In this document: in pieces, positions 1 to 10,894 of the stretch
Layout of the letters: each line of letters opens with the position of its first letter
Position numbering within the stretch: position 1 is the stretch's first letter
The notes under the pieces: generated by a model
The model's database searches: none
Seen by the model: the letters and a program-made list of their open reading frames with translations, nothing else
What the model was told of the DNA's origin: nothing
Program-made: the position numbers and the translations under genes
Assembly: GCF_050948215.1 (NCBI RefSeq)
Contig: NW_027488593.1
Coordinates: forward strand, 1,116,001 to 1,180,000
Direction: 5' to 3'
Origin: Halictus rubicundus
Lineage: Eukaryota > Arthropoda > Insecta > Hymenoptera > Halictidae
Length of the DNA: 64,000 bases

Positions 1-3000
1 TGTCAGGAACGGGAACTGCTATACAGTATTTTGTTAAATTATCTTGCATTGTTAATATATGCCTATTTCCATTGGGAGTTGTTGGTAATGGTCCTACTGT
101 ATCCAACGCTACCCTCTCAAACGGCTCTGCGGAAGTATCCGTTATCAACATGGGCTCGCGTGTTTTGGAACGGACCAACTTTTTATTTTGGCAACTATCG
201 CACGAACGAATAAATCGTTTTATTTCTTCGCGCATGTTCGGCCAATAAAATCTCTCCCTAATTCTATTGTAGGTTTTAGTGACACCCTTGTGTCCTCCTA
301 TTAGGCTCGAATGCATTTCAGTCATTATTTGTTCCCTATATTCCTTAGGTGGTATTTGGATGTTTCCCTGACAAATGGTTGCTGTTATTTCGCTTTCGTC
401 TAAAATATCTGCTAATATGCGCTTTAACTTGTTTTGCGGTACTTTCCCTAGCATTTCATCCGTTTGCGATATCCGGAATGAATTTAAATTTAACTGTGAC
501 AGTTTATGTTTTAAGTTTTCTAATGCTATCTCCAAGTTTTCTATTGTTGGTTCGTCAAAATAATTCTTTTTAATTACTACGCTGAATATCACGTGCTTTC
601 CTTTTTTGCTAACCAGAATCTGACCTATTTTTAATCTATTACTTTTAAGGAACTCCGTGTTTAATATTCCTAGATCTACCAATAGTCTATTTAATGGTGC
701 AGCCAATTTACAATCTGTTGAAATAAAATGCACATAATTTCCTGGTCTGTATGTCAAATTTTCTCGGGTGTTGCTAATGTTTTTACTATTGAACTGTGGT
801 AAAGCTGGTTCTGGTACTATTGTTTCTTTTATTTGAATGTTAGATGAATGTGTGGCCATACGTGTATCTCCCTCCTTAGAATTCGGTCCACGTATTAGGT
901 TTCCTAATCTATTGTATAAACTCTGGTTGTCTATGTCATCATTATCTGACTGTGTGCGATTGTGTGTTTGTTCAAGAATGGTTGTATCTTCTGATGAGTA
1001 ATCTGTAAGTGTTTGTTGTGTTTTATTCGGTGTTAAGAAGGTATCGTCTGTGTCGTCACTGTCTAGTATTTCTGGCAAATCTATTGAAATATTGTTGTCT
1101 ACTTCTGATTCCGACTCATCGCTCGACGAGGTGTCATTCGGACTTGAAGCCTTAGGGTTACCCCACAATTGCTTTGAATTAGGCTCCAGACCCGGCAAAA
1201 CACTTCTACGTCGTCGAAGTATCGGTGTGTCTGTCAGTCTGTCGTCTGTCGTGTCACTGTATATGTCCGTATCAGTGCTGTCATAGTCAATCTGTTGTTG
1301 TGCATTTTCTGATTGTTTAGATCTTGTTCTTGTTGCTATGGATTCTGGATCGGGAGTTCTAAACCTAACTCTAGTTGTTTTAGAGCCTTTCGGTCTACCA
1401 CGGCCTCGCTTTCCTATTTCCGGTGTTGATTCTGTTAAAGGAAGTACCCGTTTAGCTGATGGTCCTTCATCGTCGATATCTGATGATGACGACAGTGAAA
1501 AATCATCAGATGAGACTAATTCGTTGACTACTACTGGGTTTCGGGATAATGCATCAGCATTGGTGTTTAACTTCCCTGCTTTATGAACAAAATCGTATTC
1601 GTAGTCCCTCAATTTCAGTCTCCAACGAACCAATCTCTGTCCTGGGTCCTTTATAGAATCTATCCACCGTAATGGCTCGTGATCGCTAACTAATGTGAAC
1701 TTCCGTCCATATAAATAAGGTCTAAAATGGATAATTGCATATAACACAGCTAAACACTCTTTTTCAGTAGTAAAATAGTTTTGTTCTGGTTTTGTTAATG
1801 TACGAGATAAATATGCTACTGGCAGATCGTTCCCATTGACTTCCTGGCTAAGGACTGCGCCTATGGCTGTATCCGAAGCGTCAGTTGTCAATGTGAAAGG
1901 TTTTTGAAAATCTGGATATTGCAAAATCGGATTCTGGCATAATGCTTTGCGTAGTTTCTTAAAACTTTCCTTCTGTGGTTTACCCCAAACGAATTTCGCA
2001 TTTTTCTTTAATTGTTCTGTCAACGGTTTAGCCTTTGCTGCAAAATCTTTAATAAATCTACGGTAATAGCCGGCTAATCCCAAAAATTGTTTAATATTTT
2101 TCGGGTTTTTGGGACGCGGAAAATGTTTAACGGCTACTATCTTTTTTGGATCGGGCCTTAAGCCTTTTCTGCTAATGATATGCCCGAGATAACCTACTTC
2201 TGTTTTCAAAAATTCGCATTTATCTGGCTGTAGTGTTAGGTTTGCATCTGCCAATCGCGAAAATAAACGTCTAACTTTCTTCTCATGTTCTTTTAAATTT
2301 TTCGCATACACGACTATGTCATCTAGATATACGAATACCTCGATTCCTTGTAATCCTCTCAGTAATTGATCCATTAACCTTTGAAAGGTTGCTGGTGCAT
2401 TTTTTAAGCCTTCGGGCATTCGCACAAATTCGTAATGCCCATTAGGTGTTGTAAAGGCTGTTTTAGGCCTATCTTTTTCATTCATTTCAATTTGCTGGAA
2501 ACCACTGGCTAAATCGAAGGTTGAAAAATATTGGGCTTGACCCAAATGGTCCAGAATCTCAGAAATATTTGGTAACGGATAAGCGTCTCCTATCGTTTTC
2601 TCATTTAATTTCCTAAAATCTACCACCATCCTCCATCTAGGATTGCCTTTTGAATCGGGTTTTTTCGGAACTATCCATAATGGAGAGTTATATGGTGATT
2701 TAGATGGCTTAATAATTCCGTCTTCTAATCTTTTTGCAATTTGTTTATCTATTTCTTGTTTATGAACTATTGGAAATCTGTATTGTCTAGTGTTAATAGG
2801 AATGTCATCTGTTGTGTGAATGTGGTGTTTAATACAAGAAGTTACAGGCAATTTATCAGTAGGTAGGTGGAAAATATAAGGAAATTCTTCAACGATATCT
2901 ATTACATGATCTTTTTCTTCTACGCTTAAGTGGTCTAGATGTAATCTATTCACTATTTCTGTGACTCTGTCAGTGGTTTCTGGCATTTCTTTATCTGAAT

Positions 3001-3805
3001 CTGTCTCGAAGTATTCCTGTTCTTCGGGAAAATTATGCAATTCGAAAGGAATCAATTCCTGAGGTGGAATCTCTATTTGCACGTCTTCATCTAGAGAATT
3101 TATAGCTAGGACATGGCACACGCCGCAATCGTTGACCGATACGGCTGCTTCGCCAATATATAATCCATCCTTACATTGCAATCTTGGTAAATATCCTTCC
3201 TCCAGATTTTCATTTACTACGTCTATGGCGATCGCTTGTCGACTTCTAGCTTTTATTGTTAATATACGCGGTTTTAAATTCTTACGTTTCGGATTTTCCA
3301 ATGCGTTTCCGTCTACAAATGGAATCGGTCGAATTGGGTCGCTCATGGTTACAATCGTATTATTTGTAAATGAAATTTCTGCTTGTTCATTACGAAGGTA
3401 TTCTCTACCTAGTATACCATCGCATTGTAGTGGAAATGTTTTCCCTACTACATGAAATTTCACCGGTCTATTTCGCAACTTAACCATGACTGTACCTATC
3501 GTCTTTACCTTTTCGGTAGTTATTCCCGACATTATAACCGATTCGTCAATTGACACACGTAATTCCTCATTTAATGAATTTAACTTTATAATGTTTATTT
3601 CTGCACCGGTGTCGATTAGAAAGTGTGCTGCTCCCGTGCGTAGATCTGATGAAATTATTTTTATTATTGGGGCATCACGTTTAATTTCTATTGTATTTAC
3701 CGGCTGTTCTTCTCTAATGTTTTTACTAACGGTTGACGCTGTGTTCCTAAAGCTGGACTCTCCGTCGCGTCGACACGGCGAGTCGTTTGTGAGTTTAAAT
3801 TCTGA
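1..3805 (-). CDS. pol: Gypsy family A Pol polyprotein (PR-RT-RH-IN), partial
   Basis: The frame is open from the stop at about 3806-3808 to the window edge, roughly 1268 codons, with no internal stop seen. Protease has the active triad in FLIDTGAEINII and the flap-distal ILGREYL. Reverse transcriptase carries VYLDDIVVYA. RNase H follows (TTDASD, SDHEPLRW, NTNADALSR). A long Ser/Asp-rich linker of about 300 residues comes next and contains an AT-hook-like GKRGRGRPKGSK near 1390-1425. The integrase zinc region (SLIGGHKGVTKTYNR ... CDSCQ) and the first catalytic Asp (VALDTVGPLP) are present; the rest of integrase is outside the window. Pol overlaps gag by about 108 bases in the -1 frame, at an A-rich stretch around 3718, so it is probably made by -1 frameshifting. 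The element is Mag/gypsy-like; the exact clade was not resolved. Confidence 0.9.
1152..1180. promoter_or_regulatory. Conserved LTR motif copy inside pol linker
   Basis: The 29-base string TTAGGG..ACCCCACAATTG...GAATT occurs here and twice in the LTR of the same element (6616-6644 and 6933-6960). The second family-A LTR has it twice as well (about 47014-47045 and 47349-47385). The core TTAGGGtnACCCcACAATT is partly palindromic. It could be a binding site for a host or element factor. This is an inference from repetition only. Confidence 0.45.
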
Positions 3806-4893
3806 CTATTGTGTGTTTGAAAACGAACGTTATGTGGTGAAGGTGAACGAGACCTAGCTATTGTCGGTTGGTAATGTGTTTGATCTGAATGTTTTGAAGT
3901 TGAAGGTTGAGGTGACTGTTGCCGGGTTTGGAATCTACTATTATCTCTATACCGATAGTCATTTCGAGGTCGTTCTGAATACCAATTTTGTTTATCATCT
4001 GTACGATAGGACGAACAACACGGCGGGATTCTACACGTACAATGACAGTGTGAATTTACTGGTTCACGAAATTTTGAATATCCGAAATCATTATATCGGT
4101 AATTTTGCGATCTAAGTGGTGAAAAACTTCGCGGACTCGGCGATCTTGACCGATGATCTCGATAAAGCGGGTAGTTCCGAAATTCCCTATAGTTGTCTCT
4201 ACGTGATTCGCGCGGAGGATAACTTTCCGAGTGATCAATACGCCTTCGATTATCGTAAGACGGTATCAATCCCGTACTCATTTGATCTTCTACTCTTAGA
4301 GCAATTTCTAGCGCGCTCTCTAACGTAGATGGATCTCTCTGAGCCACCGCTCTCGCGAGTTCATCGGGCAAACCGCGGATAAACGAATTTAACGCGGTCG
4401 CTTTCGCATAAACGACTATGCTATCTGCCTCGTCTACGTATTTATCCTTGATCGAACTATGGAATTTACCGATTAAGATTTTTAATCTATCGTAAAAACT
4501 ATACACCGATTCATGCTTTTTCATACGAATTTTTGATATCTCTTGCTGATAATATTCGTGTGATTTGTCCTGAGAAAAACGTCTTTTTAAATGTTTAATT
4601 AAATTGTCAATTGAATCAAACGATAGGTCGTATATACAGTCTCGAGCTTCCCCTCGCAATTTTGAAATCACCGCGCGAATAAACATTTTCTCACAGGTTT
4701 GCGGAAGGCAAAACGCGGCATTTTGAATATCTATCAGAAAATCCGAAATTGAAATGTTACTTCCGTCAAAATACGGTATCAACGCGGTTGCTTGTTGCAT
4801 CGCGAGAGTCTCAGCCATCGCCTCAGACGTAGCATCATTAAAATATTTCGATTTTAATGCCGGGTTAGATACTGGATTCGGCATTTTTACCAA
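3697..4893 (-). CDS. gag: Gypsy family A Gag
   Basis: 398-residue retrotransposon Gag, complete with ATG and stop. Residues about 35-215 match the Retrotrans_gag fold (FLIDIQNAAFCL, ARDCIYDL, ESVYSFYDRLKIL, FIRGLPDELARAV). The tail is basic and very rich in Arg, Ser, Tyr and Pro with many SPSPR-type dipeptides. No standard CX2CX4HX4C zinc knuckle is visible; a Cys/His cluster HCHCTCRIPPCC sits where a knuckle would be expected. Gag forms the particle and binds the RNA. It lies directly upstream of pol and overlaps it in another frame. Codon usage is AT-rich like the rest of the element. I am confident of Gag identity and unsure how the unusual Cys cluster works. Confidence 0.88.
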   Translation of the reverse strand: MVKMPNPVSNPALKSKYFNDATSEAMAETLAMQQATALIPYFDGSNISISDFLIDIQNAAFCLPQTCEKMFIRAVISKLRGEARDCIYDLSFDSIDNLIKHLKRRFSQDKSHEYYQQEISKIRMKKHESVYSFYDRLKILIGKFHSSIKDKYVDEADSIVVYAKATALNSFIRGLPDELARAVAQRDPSTLESALEIALRVEDQMSTGLIPSYDNRRRIDHSESYPPRESRRDNYREFRNYPLYRDHRSRSPSPRSFSPLRSQNYRYNDFGYSKFREPVNSHCHCTCRIPPCCSSYRTDDKQNWYSERPRNDYRYRDNSRFQTRQQSPQPSTSKHSDQTHYQPTIARSRSPSPHNVRFQTHNSQNLNSQTTRRVDATESPALGTQRQPLVKTLEKNSR

Positions 4894-5802
4894 GATAATG
4901 CACAGTCAGTAATGATAAAATTCTCAGATAAAACAATAGATAATATCATAAATAGCACAATAAATATAAAATAAATAACACAATAATCGATAAATAAATA
5001 ACACAATAAATAATATAATAAATAGCAAAATAAATAATATAATAAATAGTACAATAAATAATATAATCATAAAATATCAATGATTGTCAATAAATAAAAC
5101 AAATCAATCTTTCGAACCCAAAATTATTGGAACTTTTGCAAAACAATTTTAACAATTAACATAATATAAGTTCAGAAATATGTGTATATACTCAGGAAAA
5201 AAGAAAGAAAAGAAAATATACAAGAATAAGTAAATCAATGAATGAATAAATAAATAAACAATTAATTAAATGAATAAATGAATCGATAGATCAATAAATA
5301 AATAAATAATAAGAATTAAATAGATTATTAAATCATACAGCTACATATATATATACATATTCACTCGACTAGTATCTCAAAGAAATTATTGAAAATATTT
5401 CATAAAAAAAAAATAAAAAAAAAAATACTGCGGTCAATAAGATAAAATATCATAATTAATCCATAAGATTCCAACTCTAATTTTCATTCAGTAACGAATA
5501 ATATCTAATCAAAGGGCAAATTTTGAAATTCTATATAAAAATGTATAGAGAAAAATTTCCAAGAAACGGGGTTGTACAACGAATTGTAATAAACTAATTT
5601 CCGATACTAAATTCTGTTACGAATTTAATGTTAAGCTAAATTTTGGAATAAAACTTTGTAAATGAAATTTTAAAAGAGATCCTCTTTCGAGAATATCTCA
5701 TAAAGAAAAATCAGGATTTGTAACGAGATATTCTTCAAAATTTTCCGTTTCTTATGATGGCGAAAAATTTTAAACAGTAATCCCACTTCTGACACCAAAA
5801 TC
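4894..5802 (-). other. Gypsy A 5' leader and primer-binding site
   Basis: No gene. The leader between the 5' LTR and gag is strongly AT-rich, with reiterated aataaataatataataaatag-type runs around 4960-5060. At its LTR-proximal end (5783-5802, read on the minus strand) lies TTTTGGTGTCAGAAGTGG, directly after the LTR terminus ACA. This is the expected place and form of a tRNA primer-binding site. Which tRNA primes was not determined. Confidence 0.75.
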
Positions 5803-7020
5803 TGTGACGGCTACGCGGTCTCTCGGAAGAAAGCACGATCTAACCCGAGAGCGCGGGATCTACAAGCTGTCCGGATTTAAAGAAACGCGGGTTCGATAGG
5901 AATATTATGGATCGACACAACTAATTGAGTGACCACGCAGTAACAAATGTATATTCTCAAAAGACAAGTAAAAATAACAAATGATAACAATATAAACGGA
6001 TAACAAAATAGCTTACCAAAATCACAGCCTCTCGTAACAACAAAACAACGCAATTAAAACGCTGAACAAAGAATAATTCTCGGTATACAACCTGTAACTA
6101 GAAGACAAGAGAAAACCGTTACAAACGCTCAAAAGAGAGACTAGCGCGGAAACTAAGACTTTACGAATAAAAATACAATATTAAAACTGGAACTTAACAA
6201 CTACGAGCACACGGGCTCGGCAAGACTAATAGAATAAAAGAAACTATAACTAATTAACGGAAACCCAGACTTTCGCCCGGGCGACACAAAGAAAACCCTG
6301 AACGAACTCTGTCTTAACGAGTTTACGGCTCTATCGACACGCACCTCGCGCTTGTACATCGAAGAAGAACAATTCTTCGCTAGGTTTCGGCTAGCTCGGC
6401 CCGCTGGCCGGCTCCCCTCCCTTCGCGCCTAACCAATTAGATTTGGGTCTTAGTTCGACAGCCCAACCACGCGCGTTACGCATTCTTCTCACTCACGCAC
6501 AACATTCCTCTCGCTCACGCACTCTCCTCCAACGGTCGTCGAACGGCGAAGCTACGGTAAACAAAAAGGACCTAGGACGGTCACTATACCCGCGCCGAAC
6601 GCTCGGTGTGCTCAGTTAGGGTGACCCCACAATTGCAAAGAATTACCGAGCACAGCCCTTTGTTCGCACGCCCAACACCACGCGACTAGCCTCTCCTCGA
6701 CCGTTGGGATAACCGCTTAATGCCCACGGCCCGACTGGCGAGGACGCGAAACAATAAACAAGGTGACGAACGGGACGCCGTCAGCTCTGCCTATACCTAA
6801 ACTAAATACTAAATCTAAGATATAAACGTTTCCGGACGGCGTTGATTCCAAGTAGGGTATTCGTTACTTAAATACATTCAACGCGAAATAAACTAAAATA
6901 TTATACATCGTCAAAGGCAACACTGTGATCAATTAGGGAGATCCCACAATTACTAGAATTATCAACCACGGTGTTACCGACGATTTGAAACCCCAAACAA
7001 TAATTGTTCGGAACGTAACA
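5803..7020 (-). repeat. 5' LTR of Gypsy family A
   Basis: 1218-bp LTR. On the plus strand it reads TGTGACGGCTACG ... GAACGTAACA, that is TG...CA ends in both directions, and it abuts the primer-binding site. The start on its own strand, TGTTACGTTCCGAACAATTA, is nearly identical to the start of the LTR at 46942, and long blocks are shared with it. Two copies of the TTAGGG...CCCACAATT motif lie inside (6616-6644, 6933-6960). The partner 3' LTR is outside the window, so the insertion cannot be dated. Confidence 0.88.
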
Positions 7021-7391
7021 CTTTGAACAGTAATTATTATATAAATATTTTTTAAATGGTTTTTATGAAAATTTTCATGAACATTACAAGACAAATGTTT
7101 TAATAACTTACTAAAAACTACAAAGCCAAGCTTTCAACGTAACTTGGTTATATATAAATAACCGTTTGCAATTTTGAAATTTGAACACCAATTATTTCTA
7201 TATTTGTTAACAATAAATAAAAGATTCGTCTTAACATCAGCTACAACAATATGTAATAAAAAATGCTTAGTTTTATATTTACTTAAAAAATTAAGATGAC
7301 CATAATTTTTTATCAAAAAAATTTTTTTCTATCGGGATTTATAGATAACTGAGTATCGATTAACTTTTGTTGGAAACATTATTCTGCCAGA

Positions 7392-7760
7392 TTATCCGAA
7401 ATGTTTAAAACATCCCCAGATGGCTTCTTTCGGGTCACTGAGATCTTGGTTGGTGGCCCGTCGAGAAATTTTCCGAGTGTGGTACTCGCGAAATGATCGT
7501 AATTCCTTATGCGTTGCTTCCTGGGTATCTTCTGAAAGATTTCCGATGGATAATAGGATGCTTTCTACCACATCAGCACCTTGTATGAGCACTTTGTGTA
7601 CAGTTACCAATATACAATACCATGGATATAAATTCATTCCCCGATGCTCTGTGTGCAACTCGTGCTATGTACTCCAACTCTTCCGGGGTGTACTGCGTCA
7701 ACAGGCTTTCTATTTGCCTGCGATTTATCATGTGACTTGCCTCAGAAAACCCTTTTTTTG
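7392..7760 (-). pseudogene. Unidentified protein remnant, probably TE-derived
   Basis: Two minus-strand reading frames joined by a shift near 7590. The upstream part (about 7760-7590) contains TQYTPEELEYIARVAHRA, the downstream part (7590-7392) contains LSEDTQEATHKELRSFREY followed by SRRATNQDLSD. The composition, charged and helical with a conserved-looking RxFREYHxRKxSR core, is unlike chance translation. I do not recognise the family with certainty; it resembles ORFs that recur next to mobile DNA in arthropods. Downstream flank of Gypsy A. Confidence 0.4.
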
Positions 7761-7976
7761 GTCGGCCACCTTCACTGCGTCCTTCAAATTCAAACAGTGG
7801 TTGTTCAAACCAATCGGGCCATTTTAAAAGAAATCTGTCAACATCGCGTTCGTTGTTCTTCCATTTTTTTTACTAAATTGATAGAAAATTGTTTAATTAT
7901 TTTTCTAACAAAATCTTCTGACGTCAGTAGGTAGTCTATGCCGGTTCTAACCCAATAGGCGAGGGGGGTCATTTTC

Positions 7977-8600
7977 TCGCGGGGTGCGGGGGGGGGGGGG
8001 GGATCGCGCGGGGCGTGGCGTCATCGCTGCCTTATCGCGCGGGGCGTGACGTTATCGCTGCCTTATCATTTCCGCCTGCGGTCATTATGCCGTCGGCCAT
8101 TTTTATTATATTTGGCGTTATCGCTGCCTTATCATTTCCGCCGGCGGCCATTATGCCGTCGGCCATTTTTATTATATTTGGCGGGAGATTGTTTAGCTCT
8201 TGCCGCCGGCCACTTTTATTATATTTGGCGGGAGATTGTTTAGCTCTTGCGGACGGCCATTTTTGCCGACCGCCATTTTTATTATAGTATTTGGACGGGA
8301 GATAGAGAGACTGTTTCTCTCGCTCTTACGTCTTCTTACCGCACAGCCATTTATTCGCTCTTGCCGGCGGCCATTTTTGCCGTCGGCCATTTTTATTATA
8401 TTTGACGTTATCGCTGCCTTATCATTTCCGCCGGCAGCCATTCGCACAGCCATTTATTCGCTCTTGATGCCGGCCACTTTTATTATATTCGGCCGACCAT
8501 TTTTTACTATGCCGGCGACCATTTTTATTATATTTGACCGATCATTTTTATTATATTTAGCGGGAGATAGAGAGACTGTTTCTCTCGCTCTTGCATCTTC
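7977..8600. repeat. G-tract and local repeat array
   Basis: Begins with a run of about 15 G (7987-8001), then two copies of GCGCGGGGCGTGRCGTYATCGC followed by CTGCCTTATC. From about 8090 to 8560 the string GCCATTTTTATTATATTTGG or close variants recurs about eight times, mixed with GCGGGAGATAGAGAGACTGTTTCTCTCGC twice (about 8290 and 8565). No protein coding is supported; the open frames here are by-products of the repeats. It lies just outside the left end of the Polinton genes and could be a degraded terminal region. Confidence 0.7.
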
Positions 8601-8848
8601 TTACCAATTTTCGCGAGATGACGTCTCTCGTAGAACCACATCCTTTTGAGATCGCGTCAACGGTTTTTCATTATCGCGTGTCAACGGTTTTTTCATTATC
8701 ACAATGTTTTTAGACCACTTCCTTACGCTATTTATGTTTTGTACGTGTGTATGTGTATGAATGTATTTTTTCATAATATTACGTATATGTAAGTGGCAAT
8801 GAATACGAGACGTAGACGCGAAATTGGAATTGTCTCGGGCGATTCACC
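8601..8848. other. Polinton left flank, no gene seen
   Basis: About 250 bases without a gene. Contains a doubled phrase GCGTCAACGGTTTTT ... CATTATC at 8654-8700. No inverted terminal repeat partner was found at the other end of the element by eye. Confidence 0.5.
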
Positions 8849-9349
8849 ATGAAGTTTGCAGAGGTGTCCTCCTTACAAGCTTTAGCCGTGACAAAGTTAT
8901 TCGAGCGCGATATTCGAAATTACTCCAAAGTGTATCAACGGATTTTCGATCGATATTTTCGCCTTCTATCGTGCAAGATTTATTGTGTTTTTCGCGTAAA
9001 ATTTCCATTCACCGGTGTTCCATACGTAACAGCTTTCGCGTATAAACCGTTGGATTTGTTGCATGAAGCGAGAAACGAGTATATAGATCTTTTACAAGTG
9101 TTTGTTTTCTTAAAACCTAAATGGAGATTGAGGGCATACTTGGAGAAGGCAGTGCGTCAATATCGTAGAACCGATTACGTTTACGAGGGAACGCTATCAT
9201 TGAATGAACGTTTCATGCCTCTAATCGTCTTAACTCCTCCTTTCTTACCGATCAGAAAACGTAAATTATTTTTAACGGATGACGAGGACGAGGACATCGA
9301 CTACTACCACTATGATAACAACAACAACGACGACGACGACGACGAGTAA
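8849..9349 (+). CDS. Polinton hypothetical protein with acidic tail
   Basis: 166 residues, complete. Basic, aromatic-rich body, followed by a C-terminal Asp/Glu/Asn-rich tail (DDEDEDID ... NNNNDDDDDE). No recognised domain. It is the first gene of the polymerase block, with the next ORF starting two bases after its stop, so the pair look co-transcribed. The CAC/GAC-repeat tail is microsatellite-like and may have expanded. Real gene status is supported by position, length and the coding-like codon pattern, not by homology. Confidence 0.55.
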   Translation: MKFAEVSSLQALAVTKLFERDIRNYSKVYQRIFDRYFRLLSCKIYCVFRVKFPFTGVPYVTAFAYKPLDLLHEARNEYIDLLQVFVFLKPKWRLRAYLEKAVRQYRRTDYVYEGTLSLNERFMPLIVLTPPFLPIRKRKLFLTDDEDEDIDYYHYDNNNNDDDDDE

Positions 9350-9351
9350 AA

Positions 9352-9618
9352 ATGGCAGTTTTATCATTGAAAAACTTGGCTTGGGTTCACGTTTTAAATT
9401 TGTATTTGAACGGTAGTTTCTCCGACGAGGAGCCTCGGAAAACGTTGATAGAACGGTTAATGCGAATCGACGCGACGAGTCGCATATGTTTTTTCTACAC
9501 GAAAAGATTTAGTCAAGTCGTGGCACCATGGCCCGCGATCGATTCACCGTCAAAGATATTGAATATCCTCGGAACGGGCGAACGACGCATCGTGGTGCCG
9601 GTTGGATACGAAGTATAA
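9352..9618 (+). CDS. Small Polinton hypothetical protein
   Basis: 88 residues, starting two bases after the previous stop in another frame. Begins MAVLSLKNLAWVHVLNLYLN. No recognised motif and no membrane segment strong enough to call. The tight spacing between the preceding ORF and polymerase B suggests a compact viral operon-like layout. It could be a real small gene or the tail of the previous gene after a frame change. Confidence 0.4.
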   Translation: MAVLSLKNLAWVHVLNLYLNGSFSDEEPRKTLIERLMRIDATSRICFFYTKRFSQVVAPWPAIDSPSKILNILGTGERRIVVPVGYEV

Positions 9619-10829
9619 TCGTATTTCTGAGAACTGGAAATTTAACGGATGAGGTGAAATTAAAGCTTGAAAAATTGTTTCGTTAGAACAAAAAAGAAAA
9701 TGGAGGGGAACAAGATGATTCGGATTTTAAAAAATGCGTTAAAGTACCTGACACACATGTCAATGATTATTAAAACTATCGATGAGTATCGCGAATGGAG
9801 CAGATCGTATATGGAATGTTTGCAATACTGTACGAGATATTTGTCATGTGCGAAGGACGAACTGTCGGTGGGCGTGAAATTTAGCTTAACATCGGTGATG
9901 TGCCGTATGAAAAGTTTGAACGTATCGTTGGGCCATCGTTTTTCACGCGTTGGAAGAGGTTTATACGACAGGAGTCGCGTCGGCGGGAGCGCAACGTCTC
10001 TTCGTTGGGAGGAAGTCGAGTCAGCGTTTCGAGATCGCATATCAACCGGACTCGTTATCAACGTTGAGCACATCGATCCTCGTCAGTTTTTGCAACATGC
10101 GAAGCGGATGATTACGAGACGCGTTACGGAATCTCTGAACAAACATTCATCGTTGAAAGTGAACATTACGTTGGAGGCGGAATTTGTGTTGCGCGATACG
10201 GTTTCAGTGAAAAGTTTCGGTACGCGAAATTTCCCTCTGTTTCGAACGAGTGATTTACGCTGCTGGTATCTGAAAGACGTTATGCCAACGATTCTGACAT
10301 CGATGGGGGAGTTTCAAGAACGCGACAGCGGGTGGGCGCTATCGAAGATACTGCATCTAATAGTGAATTGCAACAAGTACCAGCCGTTGCAAGCCGGTTG
10401 CAACGTCTCTGTACCTCGAGAGATACAACTGAAGAGAGCGATCGTCAACGTGAAAAGTAACGACGAGGCCTGTTTCTTTTGGGCAGTCGTGGCGGGTCTC
10501 TATCCGGTCAAGAAACATTCGGAGCGTTTCTCTTCCTATCCACATTACCGCACGGTGCTTCGAACCGAAGAATTTCAACTGCCTATGTCGTTTAAGGATA
10601 TTCGAAAATTTGAACGGGTAAACGACGTTTCCGTGAACGTGTTCGAATGGGTCCGCAAGAAGTGTGGGGCGCTTCATCTGACCGAGAAGAAGCGGAGCAA
10701 GCACGTCAATTTGATGCTTCTACGAGGGAGGAATGATTCGCACCATCATTACACGTGCATAAGAAATTTGTCGCGATTGGTTTCGTCACAGCTTAGCAAG
10801 AATAGCCATCGTATGCATGTTTGCGACAG

Positions 10830-10894
10830 GTAAGTTGGGAGCATTTTTTTCCTTTTCCAGTTAAAGATCATGTTATATCTTTTTTCCTTCTCAG
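10830..10894 (+). other. Spliceosomal intron in Polinton polB
   Basis: 65 bases with consensus donor CAG|GTAAGT and acceptor TTTTTCCTTCTCAG|A. Removing it keeps the frame of the upstream exon across the junction. Similar short introns are predicted at 14140-14211 and 25783-25855 in other genes of the element. This implies nuclear transcription and splicing. Confidence 0.75.

Larger units (their letters stand above)
1..7020 (-). mobile_element. Gypsy/Ty3 LTR retrotransposon, family A (truncated by window edge)
   Basis: Minus-strand LTR retrotransposon whose 3' part lies left of the window. Order on its own strand: 5' LTR (7020-5803), primer-binding site just after it, a 0.9-kb AT-rich leader, gag (4893-3697), then pol (3805-1) with protease, reverse transcriptase, RNase H and integrase. 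All visible coding parts are open, so this is a young or recently active copy. A second, damaged family-A copy lies on the plus strand at 43858-48313; its integrase and its 3' LTR match this one. What lies downstream of integrase here cannot be seen, so it is unknown whether this copy also carries the F-box/LRR gene found in the other copy. Confidence 0.9.

Noticed and set aside
9660..10073. 137-codon minus-strand frame opposite polB
   Set aside because: Antisense shadow of the conserved polB N-terminal region.
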